Of a stretch of DNA of 7,223 nt, positions 1-6,307 are shown piece after piece. The position numbers and the translations under genes are program-made. Each line of letters opens with the position of its first letter. The first letter of the stretch is position 1. The notes beneath the pieces were generated by a model. It was not told the DNA's origin and ran no database searches. It saw only the letters and a list, made by a program, of their open reading frames with translations. Source of the DNA: Verrucomicrobiota bacterium (GTDB lineage: Bacteria; Verrucomicrobiota; Verrucomicrobiia; Limisphaerales; UBA1100); assembly GCA_015660155.1 (NCBI GenBank), contig DQLO01000138.1:1-7223 (forward strand), in the 5' to 3' direction.

Positions 1-98
1 CTTCGCACCACCAAATCCGCGCGCTCGGTGAGCACGTCGATGATTTTGCCTTTGCCTTCATCGCCCCATTGGGCGCCGATCAGAATTGTATTTGCCAT
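1..98 (-). CDS. purA: Adenylosuccinate synthetase, N-terminal fragment
   Basis: PurA joins IMP and aspartate at the expense of GTP to give adenylosuccinate, the first committed step from IMP to AMP, in the cytosol. Only the first 32 codons are present; the gene continues past the left edge. The translation has the family signature [11 protein letters not shown] at residues 8-18. This includes Asp13 and Lys16, which match the catalytic residues of the E. coli enzyme in both identity and number, so the ATG at 98 is very probably the true start. There is no Shine-Dalgarno sequence: the ten bases before ATG are T5-G-T4, the tail of a terminator-like hairpin (109-125). The gene is divergent from the PHP phosphatase. 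Expression may be controlled in the leader (see the entry at 89-145). Confidence 0.95.
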   Translation of the reverse strand, partial: MANTILIGAQWGDEGKGKIIDVLTERADLVVR

Positions 99-145
99 AA
101 AACAAAAAGCCCCGTCGAGCGGGGCAAATAACTTTTCTATTTGCC
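89..145 (-). promoter_or_regulatory. purA leader with competing RNA pairings (candidate attenuator)
   Basis: Read on the minus strand, an 8-mer GGCAAATA (segment A, 145-138) is followed after 7 nt by its exact complement TATTTGCC (segment B, 130-123). GGCAAATA then appears again (segment C, 96-89), covering the G of the purA start codon and codons 2-3 plus the first two bases of codon 4. B can therefore pair with A or with C, not both. The last three bases of B (GCC) are also the first three of the 5' arm of a 6-bp GC hairpin (125-109) followed by a T-rich run. Forming A:B would weaken that terminator hairpin, while B:C would cover the start-codon region. The repeats are seen directly; the switching role and any ligand or protein are inference. 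I recognise no known riboswitch class here. Confidence 0.5.
99..125 (-). terminator. Terminator-like hairpin abutting the purA start codon
   Basis: On the minus strand, GCCCCG (125-120), loop CTCGA (119-115) and CGGGGC (114-109) form a perfect 6-bp GC stem followed by TTTTTGTTTT (108-99). The next base is the A of the purA ATG. This has the form of an intrinsic terminator, but it sits inside the probable purA leader, not after a gene. It could stop read-through from the lpx cluster about 940 bp upstream, or act as an attenuator for purA. The plus-strand side has no T-run, so it would act in one direction only. Confidence 0.6.
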
Positions 146-150
146 GCGGG

Positions 151-179
151 AGAATGGAGGTCGCCCCCTGCACTGTCAA
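151..179 (-). promoter_or_regulatory. Candidate purA promoter
   Basis: On the minus strand a perfect -35 hexamer TTGACA (179-174) is followed after 17 bp by CATTCT (156-151), a weak -10 that keeps the second-position A and last T. Initiation about 7 nt further on, near 144, would place segment A of the purA leader at the very 5' end of the transcript. The -35 is strong and the -10 is poor, so the assignment is tentative. Confidence 0.4.
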
Positions 180-188
180 TCAAATCCC

Positions 189-217
189 TTTCCTCTGACG
201 CACCTCGCCGCTATCGT
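189..217 (+). promoter_or_regulatory. Candidate promoter of the PHP gene, leaderless arrangement
   Basis: TATCGT at 212-217 fits the TANNNT form of a -10 element and is separated by exactly six bases from the ATG at 224, so transcription would begin at the A of the start codon. TTTCCT at 189-194, 17 bp upstream, is a poor -35. There is no Shine-Dalgarno sequence ahead of the gene, which agrees with a leaderless mRNA. The nine bases CTATCGTCC recur upstream of mreB (6447-6455). Confidence 0.4.
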
Positions 218-223
218 CCGCGC

Positions 224-1024
224 ATGTCGTTGCCGGCTGATTATCATATGCACACGCCGTTGTGCCGCCACGCGAAGGGGGAACCCGTCGAGTACGCCGC
301 GCGCGCGTTGGAGCTGGGACTGCCGGAGATTGGATTTAGCGACCACTCGCCCGTGGAGCACGATGACCAGGACGACTGGCGGATGCTCGCCGGTGAACTG
401 GACGAATACGTTGCCAAAGTGCAACTCGCCCGCGATACCCACCCCACCCTGCCCATTCGGCTGGGGTTGGAGGTCGACTTCATTCCCGGCCACGAGGCGT
501 GGATTGAGCAAATGGCCAGCCGCTATGATTGGGATTATTTTATTGGCTCCGTCCATTACGTCTCCGGCAAATGGGATTTTGATAACCCGAAATTCATCGC
601 CGAGTGGGATAACCGAAGCGTGGACGATGTGTGGGCCGAATACTTCGAGCGCCTCACGTCGGCCGCTGCCTCGGGCCTGTTCCAAATCATCGGCCACCCC
701 GATCTCCCCAAGAAATTCGGCCACCGCCCCACGCGCGATTGCACGGATATATTTCAAGAATTCTTCGACGCCTGCAAAAGCACCAGCACCTGCATTGAGC
801 TAAACACCGCCGGCCTCCGCAAAGATTGCGCCGAGATTTATCCGAGCTTGGATTTCCTGAAACTTGCTCGCGCGGCTGACATCCAAATCACCTTCGGCGC
901 GGACGCCCACGCTCCGCACGAAGTGGGGATGAATTTGGACGATGCTGTGGAATTGGCGAGGGAGGCGGGCTTTGAAGAGTGCTGCCGTTTTGTCGGGCGT
1001 AAAAAATCAGTTGTGGAGATTTGA
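224..1024 (+). CDS. PHP-domain phosphatase, probable histidinol-phosphatase (HisJ/HisK family)
   Basis: This 266-aa protein is a PHP-superfamily metal-dependent phosphatase and most resembles the HisJ/HisK type of histidinol-phosphatase, which removes phosphate from L-histidinol phosphate late in histidine synthesis. The PHP metal ligands appear in the expected order: HMH (His8, His10), Asp40-His41 in GFSDHSP, Glu83 in GLEVDF, His111 in IGSVHY, His158 in IIGHPD, and Asp227 with His229 in GADAH. Length is normal for the family (about 260-280 aa), so the gene looks intact. No other his gene is in view, so the substrate is inferred from family resemblance; a related sugar or nucleotide phosphatase is possible. 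It is divergent from purA and convergent with lpxA, and is probably transcribed alone. The start at 224 puts the HxH motif at residues 8-10, as usual for the family. Confidence 0.85.
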   Translation: MSLPADYHMHTPLCRHAKGEPVEYAARALELGLPEIGFSDHSPVEHDDQDDWRMLAGELDEYVAKVQLARDTHPTLPIRLGLEVDFIPGHEAWIEQMASRYDWDYFIGSVHYVSGKWDFDNPKFIAEWDNRSVDDVWAEYFERLTSAAASGLFQIIGHPDLPKKFGHRPTRDCTDIFQEFFDACKSTSTCIELNTAGLRKDCAEIYPSLDFLKLARAADIQITFGADAHAPHEVGMNLDDAVELAREAGFEECCRFVGRKKSVVEI

Positions 1025-1028
1025 ACTA

Positions 1029-1055
1029 GTAGGGACACGCGAAGCGCGTCCCTAC
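1029..1055. repeat. REP-like palindrome between convergent genes
   Basis: GTAGGGAC (1029-1036) pairs perfectly with GTCCCTAC (1048-1055). Inside, after one A-C mismatch, CGC pairs with GCG around a GAA loop. The whole element is 27 bp and nearly symmetric, starts 5 nt after the PHP stop codon and ends 10 nt before the lpxA stop codon. There is no T-run on either side, so it is not a standard intrinsic terminator. It could still stabilise both 3' ends or slow polymerase. Its compact form resembles dispersed REP elements that are mobilised by TnpA-REP transposases, but only one copy is visible here. Confidence 0.6.
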
Positions 1056-1065
1056 CGAGAATCAT

Positions 1066-1839
1066 TTAGCGGGCGATGCCGCGTTGGCTGGAGTCGATGA
1101 AGGTTAAGAGATGTTCAATCTCTTCGGATGCGGGAACTTCTGCTCGTGTTTTTTCAACGCCTTTTGTGAAGGTGAGGTTTTCCCGAAAGAGAATTCGGTG
1201 GGCTTGTTTTAGGGCGGCTTGGGATTCGGGGCTTACTTCGTTGCGCTTCAAGCCTTCTTTGTTTAGGGCGCGGGTGGCGGCGGGGTTGCCATCGGCTAGC
1301 ATATACGGAGGGATGTCTTGGGCGACTTTACTGCAGCCGCCGATGATGGACATGGTACCGATGCGGCAAAATTGATGCACGGCGGCGAGGCCGCCGATGA
1401 TGGCGCGATCGTCGACGGTGACGTGGCCGGCGAGGGTGGCGACGTTGGACATCACGATGTGATCGCCGAGCTGGCAATCGTGCGCGACGTGTGTGTAGGC
1501 GAGGAGGTTGTTGTGGGAACCGATGACGGTGGCGTCGCCTTCGTCAGTGGCGCTGTGGACGGTGACGTATTCGCGGAAGGTGTTGTGAGCGCCGATGCGG
1601 GTGTAGGTGGTGCCACCGGAATGTTTAAGGTCCTGCGATTGGAGGCCGATGCTGGCGAAGGGGTAAAGCGTGTTGGCTTCGCCTAACTCGGTGTGGCCGT
1701 CGATGACGATGTGGGAATGGAGGGTGCAGCCTTGGCCGAGTGTGACGTTTGCGCCGATGACGCTGTAGGGGCCGATGTGGCAGCCTTCGCCGATTTGCGC
1801 GCCGGGCTCAATGACAGCGGTGGAGTGAATTTGGCTCAT
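1066..1839 (-). CDS. lpxA: Acyl-ACP--UDP-N-acetylglucosamine O-acyltransferase LpxA
   Basis: LpxA moves an R-3-hydroxyacyl chain from ACP to the 3-OH of UDP-GlcNAc, the reversible first step of lipid A synthesis in the cytosol. The 257-aa product (E. coli, 262) begins MSQIHSTAVI and shows the left-handed beta-helix hexapeptide repeats over roughly residues 4-180, then a helical C-terminal domain. His120 in HVAHDC corresponds to catalytic His125 of E. coli. Gly168 in IIGGCS lines up with Gly173, the chain-length ruler that favours 14-carbon acyl groups, so a similar length is inferred. An upstream ATG at 1917 would overlap the preceding gene by 73 bp and add 26 residues unlike LpxA, so 1839 is preferred. 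It starts 5 nt after the lpxC-fabZ stop with no clear Shine-Dalgarno sequence, suggesting translational coupling. Confidence 0.95.
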   Translation of the reverse strand: MSQIHSTAVIEPGAQIGEGCHIGPYSVIGANVTLGQGCTLHSHIVIDGHTELGEANTLYPFASIGLQSQDLKHSGGTTYTRIGAHNTFREYVTVHSATDEGDATVIGSHNNLLAYTHVAHDCQLGDHIVMSNVATLAGHVTVDDRAIIGGLAAVHQFCRIGTMSIIGGCSKVAQDIPPYMLADGNPAATRALNKEGLKRNEVSPESQAALKQAHRILFRENLTFTKGVEKTRAEVPASEEIEHLLTFIDSSQRGIAR

Positions 1840-1844
1840 TGTGC

Positions 1845-3215
1845 TCAGGACTCGTCGTTGTCGATGAGCATAAAGGTGATGAGCGCGCTGCTGACTTGTT
1901 CGCCATTGACGAGGCACTTGCCTTGGGCTTTGCCAATCTTGCCTCGGGATTTAGTGAGCTCCACATCGATGGTGAGGGTGTCTCCGGGGAGGACGGGTTT
2001 GCGCCACTTCACATTTTCGGCAGCAACAAAGTAGGCGAGCTTGCCGAAGTTCTCGGCTTTTTTGAGCATCAAAATTCCGGCCACTTGGGCGATGGCTTCG
2101 AGCTGAAGCACGCCGGGCATGATGGGGTGGTTCGGAAAATGGCCCTGGAAATACGGCTCGTTGATGCTGACGTTTTTCTGCGCGACGATGTGGTTGCCGT
2201 TGATGCTGATGACGCGGTCAACCATCAGAAATGGGTACCGATGCGGCAGCACTTTCATGATTTGGTTCACGTCGAGCTGTGCGCCATCTTGCACGATGGT
2301 TTCGGTGGCTTTGGCTTCCACGGCGACTTTGGGCTGTTGGTCTCTGGCGGCTGGGGGGGCAAAGGTTTGGGCAGCTTGGACGGGCTTGCGAATTTGGGCA
2401 ACGATGCGGCGGGCCATTTCGCAGTTGGCGGCGTGGCTGGGGAGCACGGCGACGATGTGCGCGCCGATGGGGCGACCGATGAGTGAGAGGTCGCCGATGA
2501 TGTCGAGAATCTTGTGCCGCACAAATTCATCGGGATAGCGGAGCGGCTCGTTGGTGAGCACGGCGTCATCGCGAATGACCACGGCGTTTTCCAAACTGCC
2601 GCCCTTGATGAGGCCGTTTTTGTAAAGGTGTTCGATTTCTTCGTAGTAACAAAAAGTGCGTGCGCGGGAAATTTCGGCACGCCAAGTGTCGGGGTTGACC
2701 TCGACGCTGAAGAGTTGGGTAAAGCGGCCATCGTCGCCGGCGCTGGTGCAGGTGATTTTGAGGCGGTCGTGCGGGAAGGCAGTCATGTGCGCGGCACCGC
2801 TCTGCAAATCGATCGGGGCCTGAAGGGAATAGGTTTCGCGCGGCTCATCCTGCGCGGCGATGCCGGCGGTCTCGATCATGCGGCAGTACTCGAGCGCGCT
2901 GCCATCGGCGATGGGAGGTTCGTTGGCGTCGAGCTCGACGAGGGCGTTGTCGATGCCGGCACCGGCAAAGGCGGCGAGCACGTGCTCGACGGTGTGGAGT
3001 TTGACGTTGCCCTTGGAGAGCGTGGTGGAGCGGTTGGTGTCGGAGACATTCTCCACCACAGCTTCGATTTCCGGCTGACCGTCGAGATCGACGCGCCGGA
3101 ATCGAATGCCGTGATTAGGCGGAGCGGGCAGGAAGGTCATATTGACCTTGCTGCCGCTGTGCAAGCCAATGCCGCTATACGCAGCTTGACCGGCCAGTGT
3201 TTGTTGGTTGAGCAC
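1845..3215 (-). CDS. lpxC/fabZ: Bifunctional UDP-3-O-acyl-GlcNAc deacetylase / 3-hydroxyacyl-ACP dehydratase (LpxC-FabZ fusion)
   Basis: One 456-aa chain carries two enzymes. Residues 1 to about 280 are LpxC, the Zn-dependent deacetylase that commits the pathway to lipid A. Its ligands and catalytic residues are visible: Glu77-His78 in HTVEHVL, His234 and Asp238 in RHKILDIIGD, and His261 in PSHAAN, each at E. coli numbering minus one (Glu/His) or minus four (the rest). An Ala/Pro/Gln-rich linker (about 280-312) leads to FabZ, a hot-dog-fold dehydratase of fatty-acid elongation, with catalytic His359 in GHFPNHPIMPG and Glu373 in QLEAIAQ. This fusion is known from Bacteroidota and relatives. 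The start is a GTG at 3215, giving the LpxC-like MLNQQTLAG; the open frame reaches 3365 but that part overlaps pnp and is not LpxC-like. No in-frame ATG or clear Shine-Dalgarno sequence supports the start. Confidence 0.93.
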   Translation of the reverse strand: MLNQQTLAGQAAYSGIGLHSGSKVNMTFLPAPPNHGIRFRRVDLDGQPEIEAVVENVSDTNRSTTLSKGNVKLHTVEHVLAAFAGAGIDNALVELDANEPPIADGSALEYCRMIETAGIAAQDEPRETYSLQAPIDLQSGAAHMTAFPHDRLKITCTSAGDDGRFTQLFSVEVNPDTWRAEISRARTFCYYEEIEHLYKNGLIKGGSLENAVVIRDDAVLTNEPLRYPDEFVRHKILDIIGDLSLIGRPIGAHIVAVLPSHAANCEMARRIVAQIRKPVQAAQTFAPPAARDQQPKVAVEAKATETIVQDGAQLDVNQIMKVLPHRYPFLMVDRVISINGNHIVAQKNVSINEPYFQGHFPNHPIMPGVLQLEAIAQVAGILMLKKAENFGKLAYFVAAENVKWRKPVLPGDTLTIDVELTKSRGKIGKAQGKCLVNGEQVSSALITFMLIDNDES

Positions 3216-3265
3216 GTGGGGTTTTAACCCAAAAGCTAACCATTTTTCAAGACTATTGCCGGAGA

Positions 3266-5728
3266 CTAGGCTTCGACGGGTTCGCTGCTCTCTTCGGCTT
3301 CGCGGTCGGCGATGGCGGCTTTGCGAGACAAACGCACCTTGCCGCGCTCGTCCACGCCTAAGCATTTCACCCAGATTTTGTCACCCATCTGCACGATGTC
3401 CTCGACATTTTTGACGCGGGATTGCGCCAACTCGCTGACGTGCACGAGGCCGTCGCGGCCGGGCAGGAATTCCACGAAGCAGCCGAAGTCTTTAATAGTG
3501 ACCACGGTGCCTTGGTAGAGCTTGCCTTCTTCGGGCTCTTCATCGCTGACCTCGCGCTTCTCGCGCGCGGGGCGGGAGGATTCGCCGCCGGTCTCGTCGA
3601 CTTCGCCGTTCATTTCGGCCATGGCCGCTTTACGGGAAAGCTTCACCTTGCCGCGCTCGTCCACGCCGAGACACTTGACGTGAATGCGATCGCCTTCTTT
3701 GACGACATCCTCGGTGCGATTGACGCGGGTGTTGGCCAGCTCGCTGATGTGGCAGAGGCCGTCTTTGCCCGGCATGAATTCCACGAAGCAGCCGAAGTCC
3801 TTAATAGTGACCACGGTGCCGTGATAGATTTTGCCAATTTCGGCTTCGGCGGTCATGCCTTCGATTTCGTCGATGGCGACCTGCATTCCCTCGGGGTTGA
3901 GCGAGTACACATTGACCGTGCCGTCGTCCTCGATGTTGATTTCGCAACCGGACTCTTCGACGATGCGTTTGATGTTCTTTCCGCCAGGGCCGATGATCAT
4001 TCCGATCTTGTCGGGATCCACCTTGAGTTGCGTGATGCGCGGAGCGTAAGGGCTCATCTCGCCCGCCTCGCTGATGGTTTCGTTCATCGTGTCGATGATC
4101 GAATGACGCGCAACGCGCGCGGCCTCGATAGCCTCAACCATGATGTTCATCGGCAAGCCCTTGAGCTTGAGATCGAGCTGGAAGCCAGTGATGCCTTCCT
4201 TGGAGCCCGCGATTTTGCAATCCATATCGCAGAACGCATCTTCCCAACCCATGATGTCGGTGAGGATTCGGTATTCTTCGATCTTGTCGTTCTTGTCGAG
4301 CTTGGTGCAGATGCCGATACTAATACCGGCGCACGCGCCCTTGAGTTCCACGCCCGCGTTCATCAACGCTAAGCTGCCGCCACAAACACTGGCCATCGAG
4401 CTGGAACCGTTGGATTCAAGAATCTCAGCGATCAGCCGCACGGCGTAAGGATAGTTGTCGCCCATCGGCAGCATGGGGAGCAGCGAACGCTCGGCGAGCG
4501 CGCCGTGGCCCACCTCGCGGCGGCCGGGGCCCATGATGCGGCCGGTTTCGCCAACTGAATAGTTGGGGAAGTTGTAATGCAGAATGAACTGCTTGCGATC
4601 CGGGCCGCCGGTGTAGCTGTCGAAACGCTGGGCGTCGTCAGTGGTACCGAGGGTGGTGGTCACGAGCGCCTGTGTTTCGCCGCGGGTGAACAGCGCCGAG
4701 CCGTGAGTGCGCGGCAAAACGCCGATTTCGCACTGGACGTCGCGCAGCGTGTCGAGCGAGCGACCGTCGAGGCGCTTGCCCTTCTCCAAAATCAAACCGC
4801 GCAGGGCGTTCTTTTGGATGTGGTAAAACGCTTGCTCCACCACGGGGCCGGTGACTTCGTCTTCGCCGAATTCCTCGCGGAGTTTGGCGGCTACTTCGTC
4901 CTTGATGGCGCTGACTTTGCGTTCGCGCTCGAGCTTGGCCACGGTGAGCAACGCTTCCACGATGCGATCGCCGCCGCCGAGTTCCTCGGCCTTCTCAAAG
5001 ATAGCGGGCGGCACCACGAAAAGTTGATCGCTGATGTCGCGCTTCTTTTTGCCACACAATTTCACAAGCTCTTTCTGAGCTTCGATTTGCGGGACACAAC
5101 ATTCCTGGCCAAACTTAAGAGCCTCGATGAAGTCCGCTTCGCTGATTTGATCAGCAGAGCCTTCGTACATTACCACGTCGGTTTCGTTACCCACATAAAG
5201 CAGGTCGAGATTGCTTTCGGCCATTTCGTCGTTGGTGGGGTTAGCGACAAATTTGCCGTCAATGCGCGCCACGCGCACCGCGCCCAACGGGCCGGCCCAC
5301 GGGATGTCGCTCACCATCAACGCGGCGGATGCGCCGAGGATGCTCATCACATCCGGCTCATTCTCGCCATCAGCGCTGAGCAACAGGCCGTACACTTGGC
5401 ACTCGTTGAACCAACCCTTGTTGAAGAGCGGGCGGATGGGGCGATCGGTGAGGCGACAGGTGAGAATTTCCTTGTCGCTCGGGCGACCTTCACGGCGGAA
5501 ATAGTTGCCGGGGATTTGGCCACACGCCGAGGCGCGTTCGCGGTAATCCACTTGCAGTGGAAACCAGTCTTGGCCGTCACGGCCTTTGGTGGCGGCGACG
5601 ACGGCTGTCATTACAATCGTCTCGCCCATTTGCACGGTCACAGTGCCATCAGCCTGTTTGGTGATGTGGCCACTGCCGATCGTGATTTCTTTATCGCCAA
5701 ATTTGGCGGTTACTTGATGTTCAGTCAT
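3266..5728 (-). CDS. pnp: Polyribonucleotide nucleotidyltransferase (PNPase) with two S1 domains
   Basis: PNPase degrades RNA 3' to 5' with phosphate and can add tails in reverse; it works as a trimer. The order of domains is RNase PH-like 1 (from about residue 5, with FRREGRPSD), an all-helical middle region (about 240-320), RNase PH-like 2 (about 330-545), KH (about 565-625, GPGG at 580-583) and then two S1 domains (about 630-704 and 733-807). Asp497, Asp503 and Lys505 correspond to the metal-site residues Asp486, Asp492 and Lys494 of E. coli. At 820 aa it is about 110 longer than E. coli PNPase (711), and the extra length is the second S1 plus an acidic 30-residue linker. The ATG at 5728 follows a purine-rich AAAGAAAGAAA that may serve as a ribosome site. 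It lies downstream of rpsO in the common rpsO-pnp order and 50 bp before lpxC-fabZ. Confidence 0.97.
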   Translation of the reverse strand: MTEHQVTAKFGDKEITIGSGHITKQADGTVTVQMGETIVMTAVVAATKGRDGQDWFPLQVDYRERASACGQIPGNYFRREGRPSDKEILTCRLTDRPIRPLFNKGWFNECQVYGLLLSADGENEPDVMSILGASAALMVSDIPWAGPLGAVRVARIDGKFVANPTNDEMAESNLDLLYVGNETDVVMYEGSADQISEADFIEALKFGQECCVPQIEAQKELVKLCGKKKRDISDQLFVVPPAIFEKAEELGGGDRIVEALLTVAKLERERKVSAIKDEVAAKLREEFGEDEVTGPVVEQAFYHIQKNALRGLILEKGKRLDGRSLDTLRDVQCEIGVLPRTHGSALFTRGETQALVTTTLGTTDDAQRFDSYTGGPDRKQFILHYNFPNYSVGETGRIMGPGRREVGHGALAERSLLPMLPMGDNYPYAVRLIAEILESNGSSSMASVCGGSLALMNAGVELKGACAGISIGICTKLDKNDKIEEYRILTDIMGWEDAFCDMDCKIAGSKEGITGFQLDLKLKGLPMNIMVEAIEAARVARHSIIDTMNETISEAGEMSPYAPRITQLKVDPDKIGMIIGPGGKNIKRIVEESGCEINIEDDGTVNVYSLNPEGMQVAIDEIEGMTAEAEIGKIYHGTVVTIKDFGCFVEFMPGKDGLCHISELANTRVNRTEDVVKEGDRIHVKCLGVDERGKVKLSRKAAMAEMNGEVDETGGESSRPAREKREVSDEEPEEGKLYQGTVVTIKDFGCFVEFLPGRDGLVHVSELAQSRVKNVEDIVQMGDKIWVKCLGVDERGKVRLSRKAAIADREAEESSEPVEA
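3312..3835. repeat. In-frame tandem duplication of the S1 domain within pnp
   Basis: Positions 3312-3526 and 3621-3835 align without gaps at an offset of 309 bp (103 codons). By hand count 160 of 215 bases match (about 74%), and about 55 of 73 encoded residues are identical. Identity is concentrated at the ends of the unit: one run of 24 identical bases starts at 3467 and 3776, and a run of 20 follows one mismatch later. The middle of the unit has diverged, chiefly in the segment that encodes the last strands before [12 protein letters not shown]. The spacer encodes an acidic linker rich in Glu, Ser and Arg. Confidence 0.9.
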
Positions 5729-5747
5729 TTTCTTTCTTTGCGTCTGT

Positions 5748-5762
5748 TTGGCCGTCGGCCAA
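5748..5762 (-). promoter_or_regulatory. Short hairpin in the pnp leader
   Basis: TTGGCC, a 3-nt loop and GGCCAA form a perfect 6-bp stem 19 nt before the pnp start codon. Together with the larger hairpin at 5769-5805 it makes a structured leader. In E. coli, a stem-loop in the pnp leader is cut by RNase III and then used by PNPase to repress its own synthesis. The same logic here is inference from position, not sequence homology. Confidence 0.4.
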
Positions 5763-5768
5763 GAGAAA

Positions 5769-5805
5769 CTTCAGTCAACGCCCCACGCGGGGACGCTGAT
5801 TGAAA
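5769..5805 (-). promoter_or_regulatory. Long stem-loop in the rpsO-pnp spacer
   Basis: On the minus strand TTTCA, TCAGCG and CCCC (from 5805 to 5789) pair with GGGG, CGTTGA and TGAAG (5784 to 5769) around a GCGT loop. The stem is interrupted by one A-C mismatch and one bulged T and contains two G-U pairs. There is no T-run after it, so it is a poor terminator. It is better explained as a processing or stability element between rpsO and pnp, a place where E. coli has an RNase III site controlling pnp. Confidence 0.45.
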
Positions 5806-5893
5806 TCACTCTGCCAACGGCACGGTTTTTATTTAATGGATTTAACAAATGGCGCGACGGCGGAATTGCCGACGGCCGGAGAAGCCAACGAAG

Positions 5894-6157
5894 CTAACGA
5901 ATGCTGAGTCGCTTTTTCAAGTCGACCACATGATTCATATCGTGTCTGTTTCCAAGATAGCGCAACAACCGCTTGCGACGGCTCACCATAATGAGCAAGC
6001 CGCGCCGGGAGTGGTGGTCTTTCTTGTTCTGGACGAGGTGTCGTTCCAGATGTTTAATGCGGCGACTCAGCACCGCGACTTGAACGTCCGCCGAGCCGGT
6101 GTCCGACTCATTAATGCGAAATTCCTTGATTGCCTCTTGTTTGACTTTCGGATCCAT
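5894..6157 (-). CDS. rpsO: 30S ribosomal protein S15
   Basis: S15 is a primary binder of 16S rRNA that helps order the platform of the small subunit. The 87-aa product (E. coli, 89) contains the family hallmarks: [10 protein letters not shown] at residues 19-28, the conserved [11 protein letters not shown] at 45-55 and the basic [11 protein letters not shown] stretch that follows. The N terminus ([13 protein letters not shown]) is a little different from the proteobacterial one but of normal length. A good promoter candidate lies just upstream (6178-6206), leaving a leader of about a dozen bases with no Shine-Dalgarno sequence. pnp follows after 165 bp, the common bacterial arrangement, and the two are probably co-transcribed. 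Confidence 0.97.
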   Translation of the reverse strand: MDPKVKQEAIKEFRINESDTGSADVQVAVLSRRIKHLERHLVQNKKDHHSRRGLLIMVSRRKRLLRYLGNRHDMNHVVDLKKRLSIR

Positions 6158-6177
6158 CTACTTATTATTCGGCGGGG

Positions 6178-6206
6178 AACGTAGTGTGCCCGCCCGCGCT
6201 TGTAAA
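6178..6206 (-). promoter_or_regulatory. Candidate rpsO promoter
   Basis: On the minus strand TTTACA (6206-6201, five of six consensus bases) is followed after 17 bp by TACGTT (6183-6178), a TANNNT-type -10. A start near 6170 would give a leader of about 13 nt before the rpsO ATG at 6157. It would also drive pnp and possibly the lpx genes. Confidence 0.55.
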
Positions 6207-6228
6207 GGGGGAAAGTGACATTTTTTTA

Positions 6229-6250
6229 CCCCAATAACAAGGGGCTTTTT
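6229..6250 (+). terminator. Weak terminator-like hairpin ahead of the tRNA
   Basis: CCCC (6229-6232), an 8-nt A-rich loop and GGGG (6241-6244) followed by CTTTTT make a minimal plus-strand terminator shape. The stem is only 4 bp and no plus-strand gene lies upstream, so it could at most block antisense transcripts entering the tRNA-mreB unit. The run GGGGCTTTTTG followed by GCAAAT is also found in the purA leader on the minus strand. Confidence 0.25.
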
Positions 6251-6268
6251 GGCAAATCACAAGTGAGA

Positions 6269-6298
6269 TTGACAAATCCGCCCCAAAATGCGCAGTCT
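6269..6298 (+). promoter_or_regulatory. Candidate tRNA promoter
   Basis: A perfect TTGACA at 6269-6274 lies 33 bp before the tRNA. The best -10 after an 18-bp gap is CAGTCT (6293-6298), which is weak but keeps the second A and final T, much like the purA candidate. Transcription would start about 3 nt before the mature 5' end. A palindrome TCAC-AA-GTGA (6257-6266) sits two bases upstream of the -35. Confidence 0.4.
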
Positions 6299-6307
6299 CC
6301 GCCCACC

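Noticed and set aside
176..757. Minus-strand open frame of 193 codons antisense to the PHP gene
   Set aside because: The opposite strand encodes a full PHP enzyme with all metal ligands, whereas this frame has no recognisable domain.
1840..1917. Extension of lpxA to an ATG at 1917
   Set aside because: It reads through the end of fabZ in another frame and adds residues with no hexapeptide pattern; the ATG at 1839 matches LpxA.
3182..3250. Small upstream frame (about 22 codons, ATG near 3236-3250) overlapping the lpxC start
   Set aside because: There is no ribosome site or recognisable peptide; such a frame is expected by chance. The neighbouring GGGT-TAAA-ACCC hairpin is only 4 bp.
3216..3365. 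N-terminal extension of lpxC-fabZ to an ATG at 3365
   Set aside because: It would overlap pnp by 100 bp and add 50 Arg-rich residues unlike any LpxC; the GTG at 3215 gives the expected N terminus.
3422..4372. Plus-strand open frame of 316 codons antisense to the pnp 3' half
   Set aside because: Shadow of pnp; it even shows a repeat that merely mirrors the S1 duplication.
4577..5803. Long plus-strand open frame (408 codons) antisense to pnp
   Set aside because: It lies opposite a clearly identified pnp, its translation shows no recognisable family and it is rich in His, Ala and Val as expected of a high-GC shadow frame.
5829..5850. AT-rich stretch in the rpsO-pnp spacer as a second pnp promoter
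   Set aside because: TTAAAT-like -10 sequences exist, but no acceptable -35 lies at the right distance.
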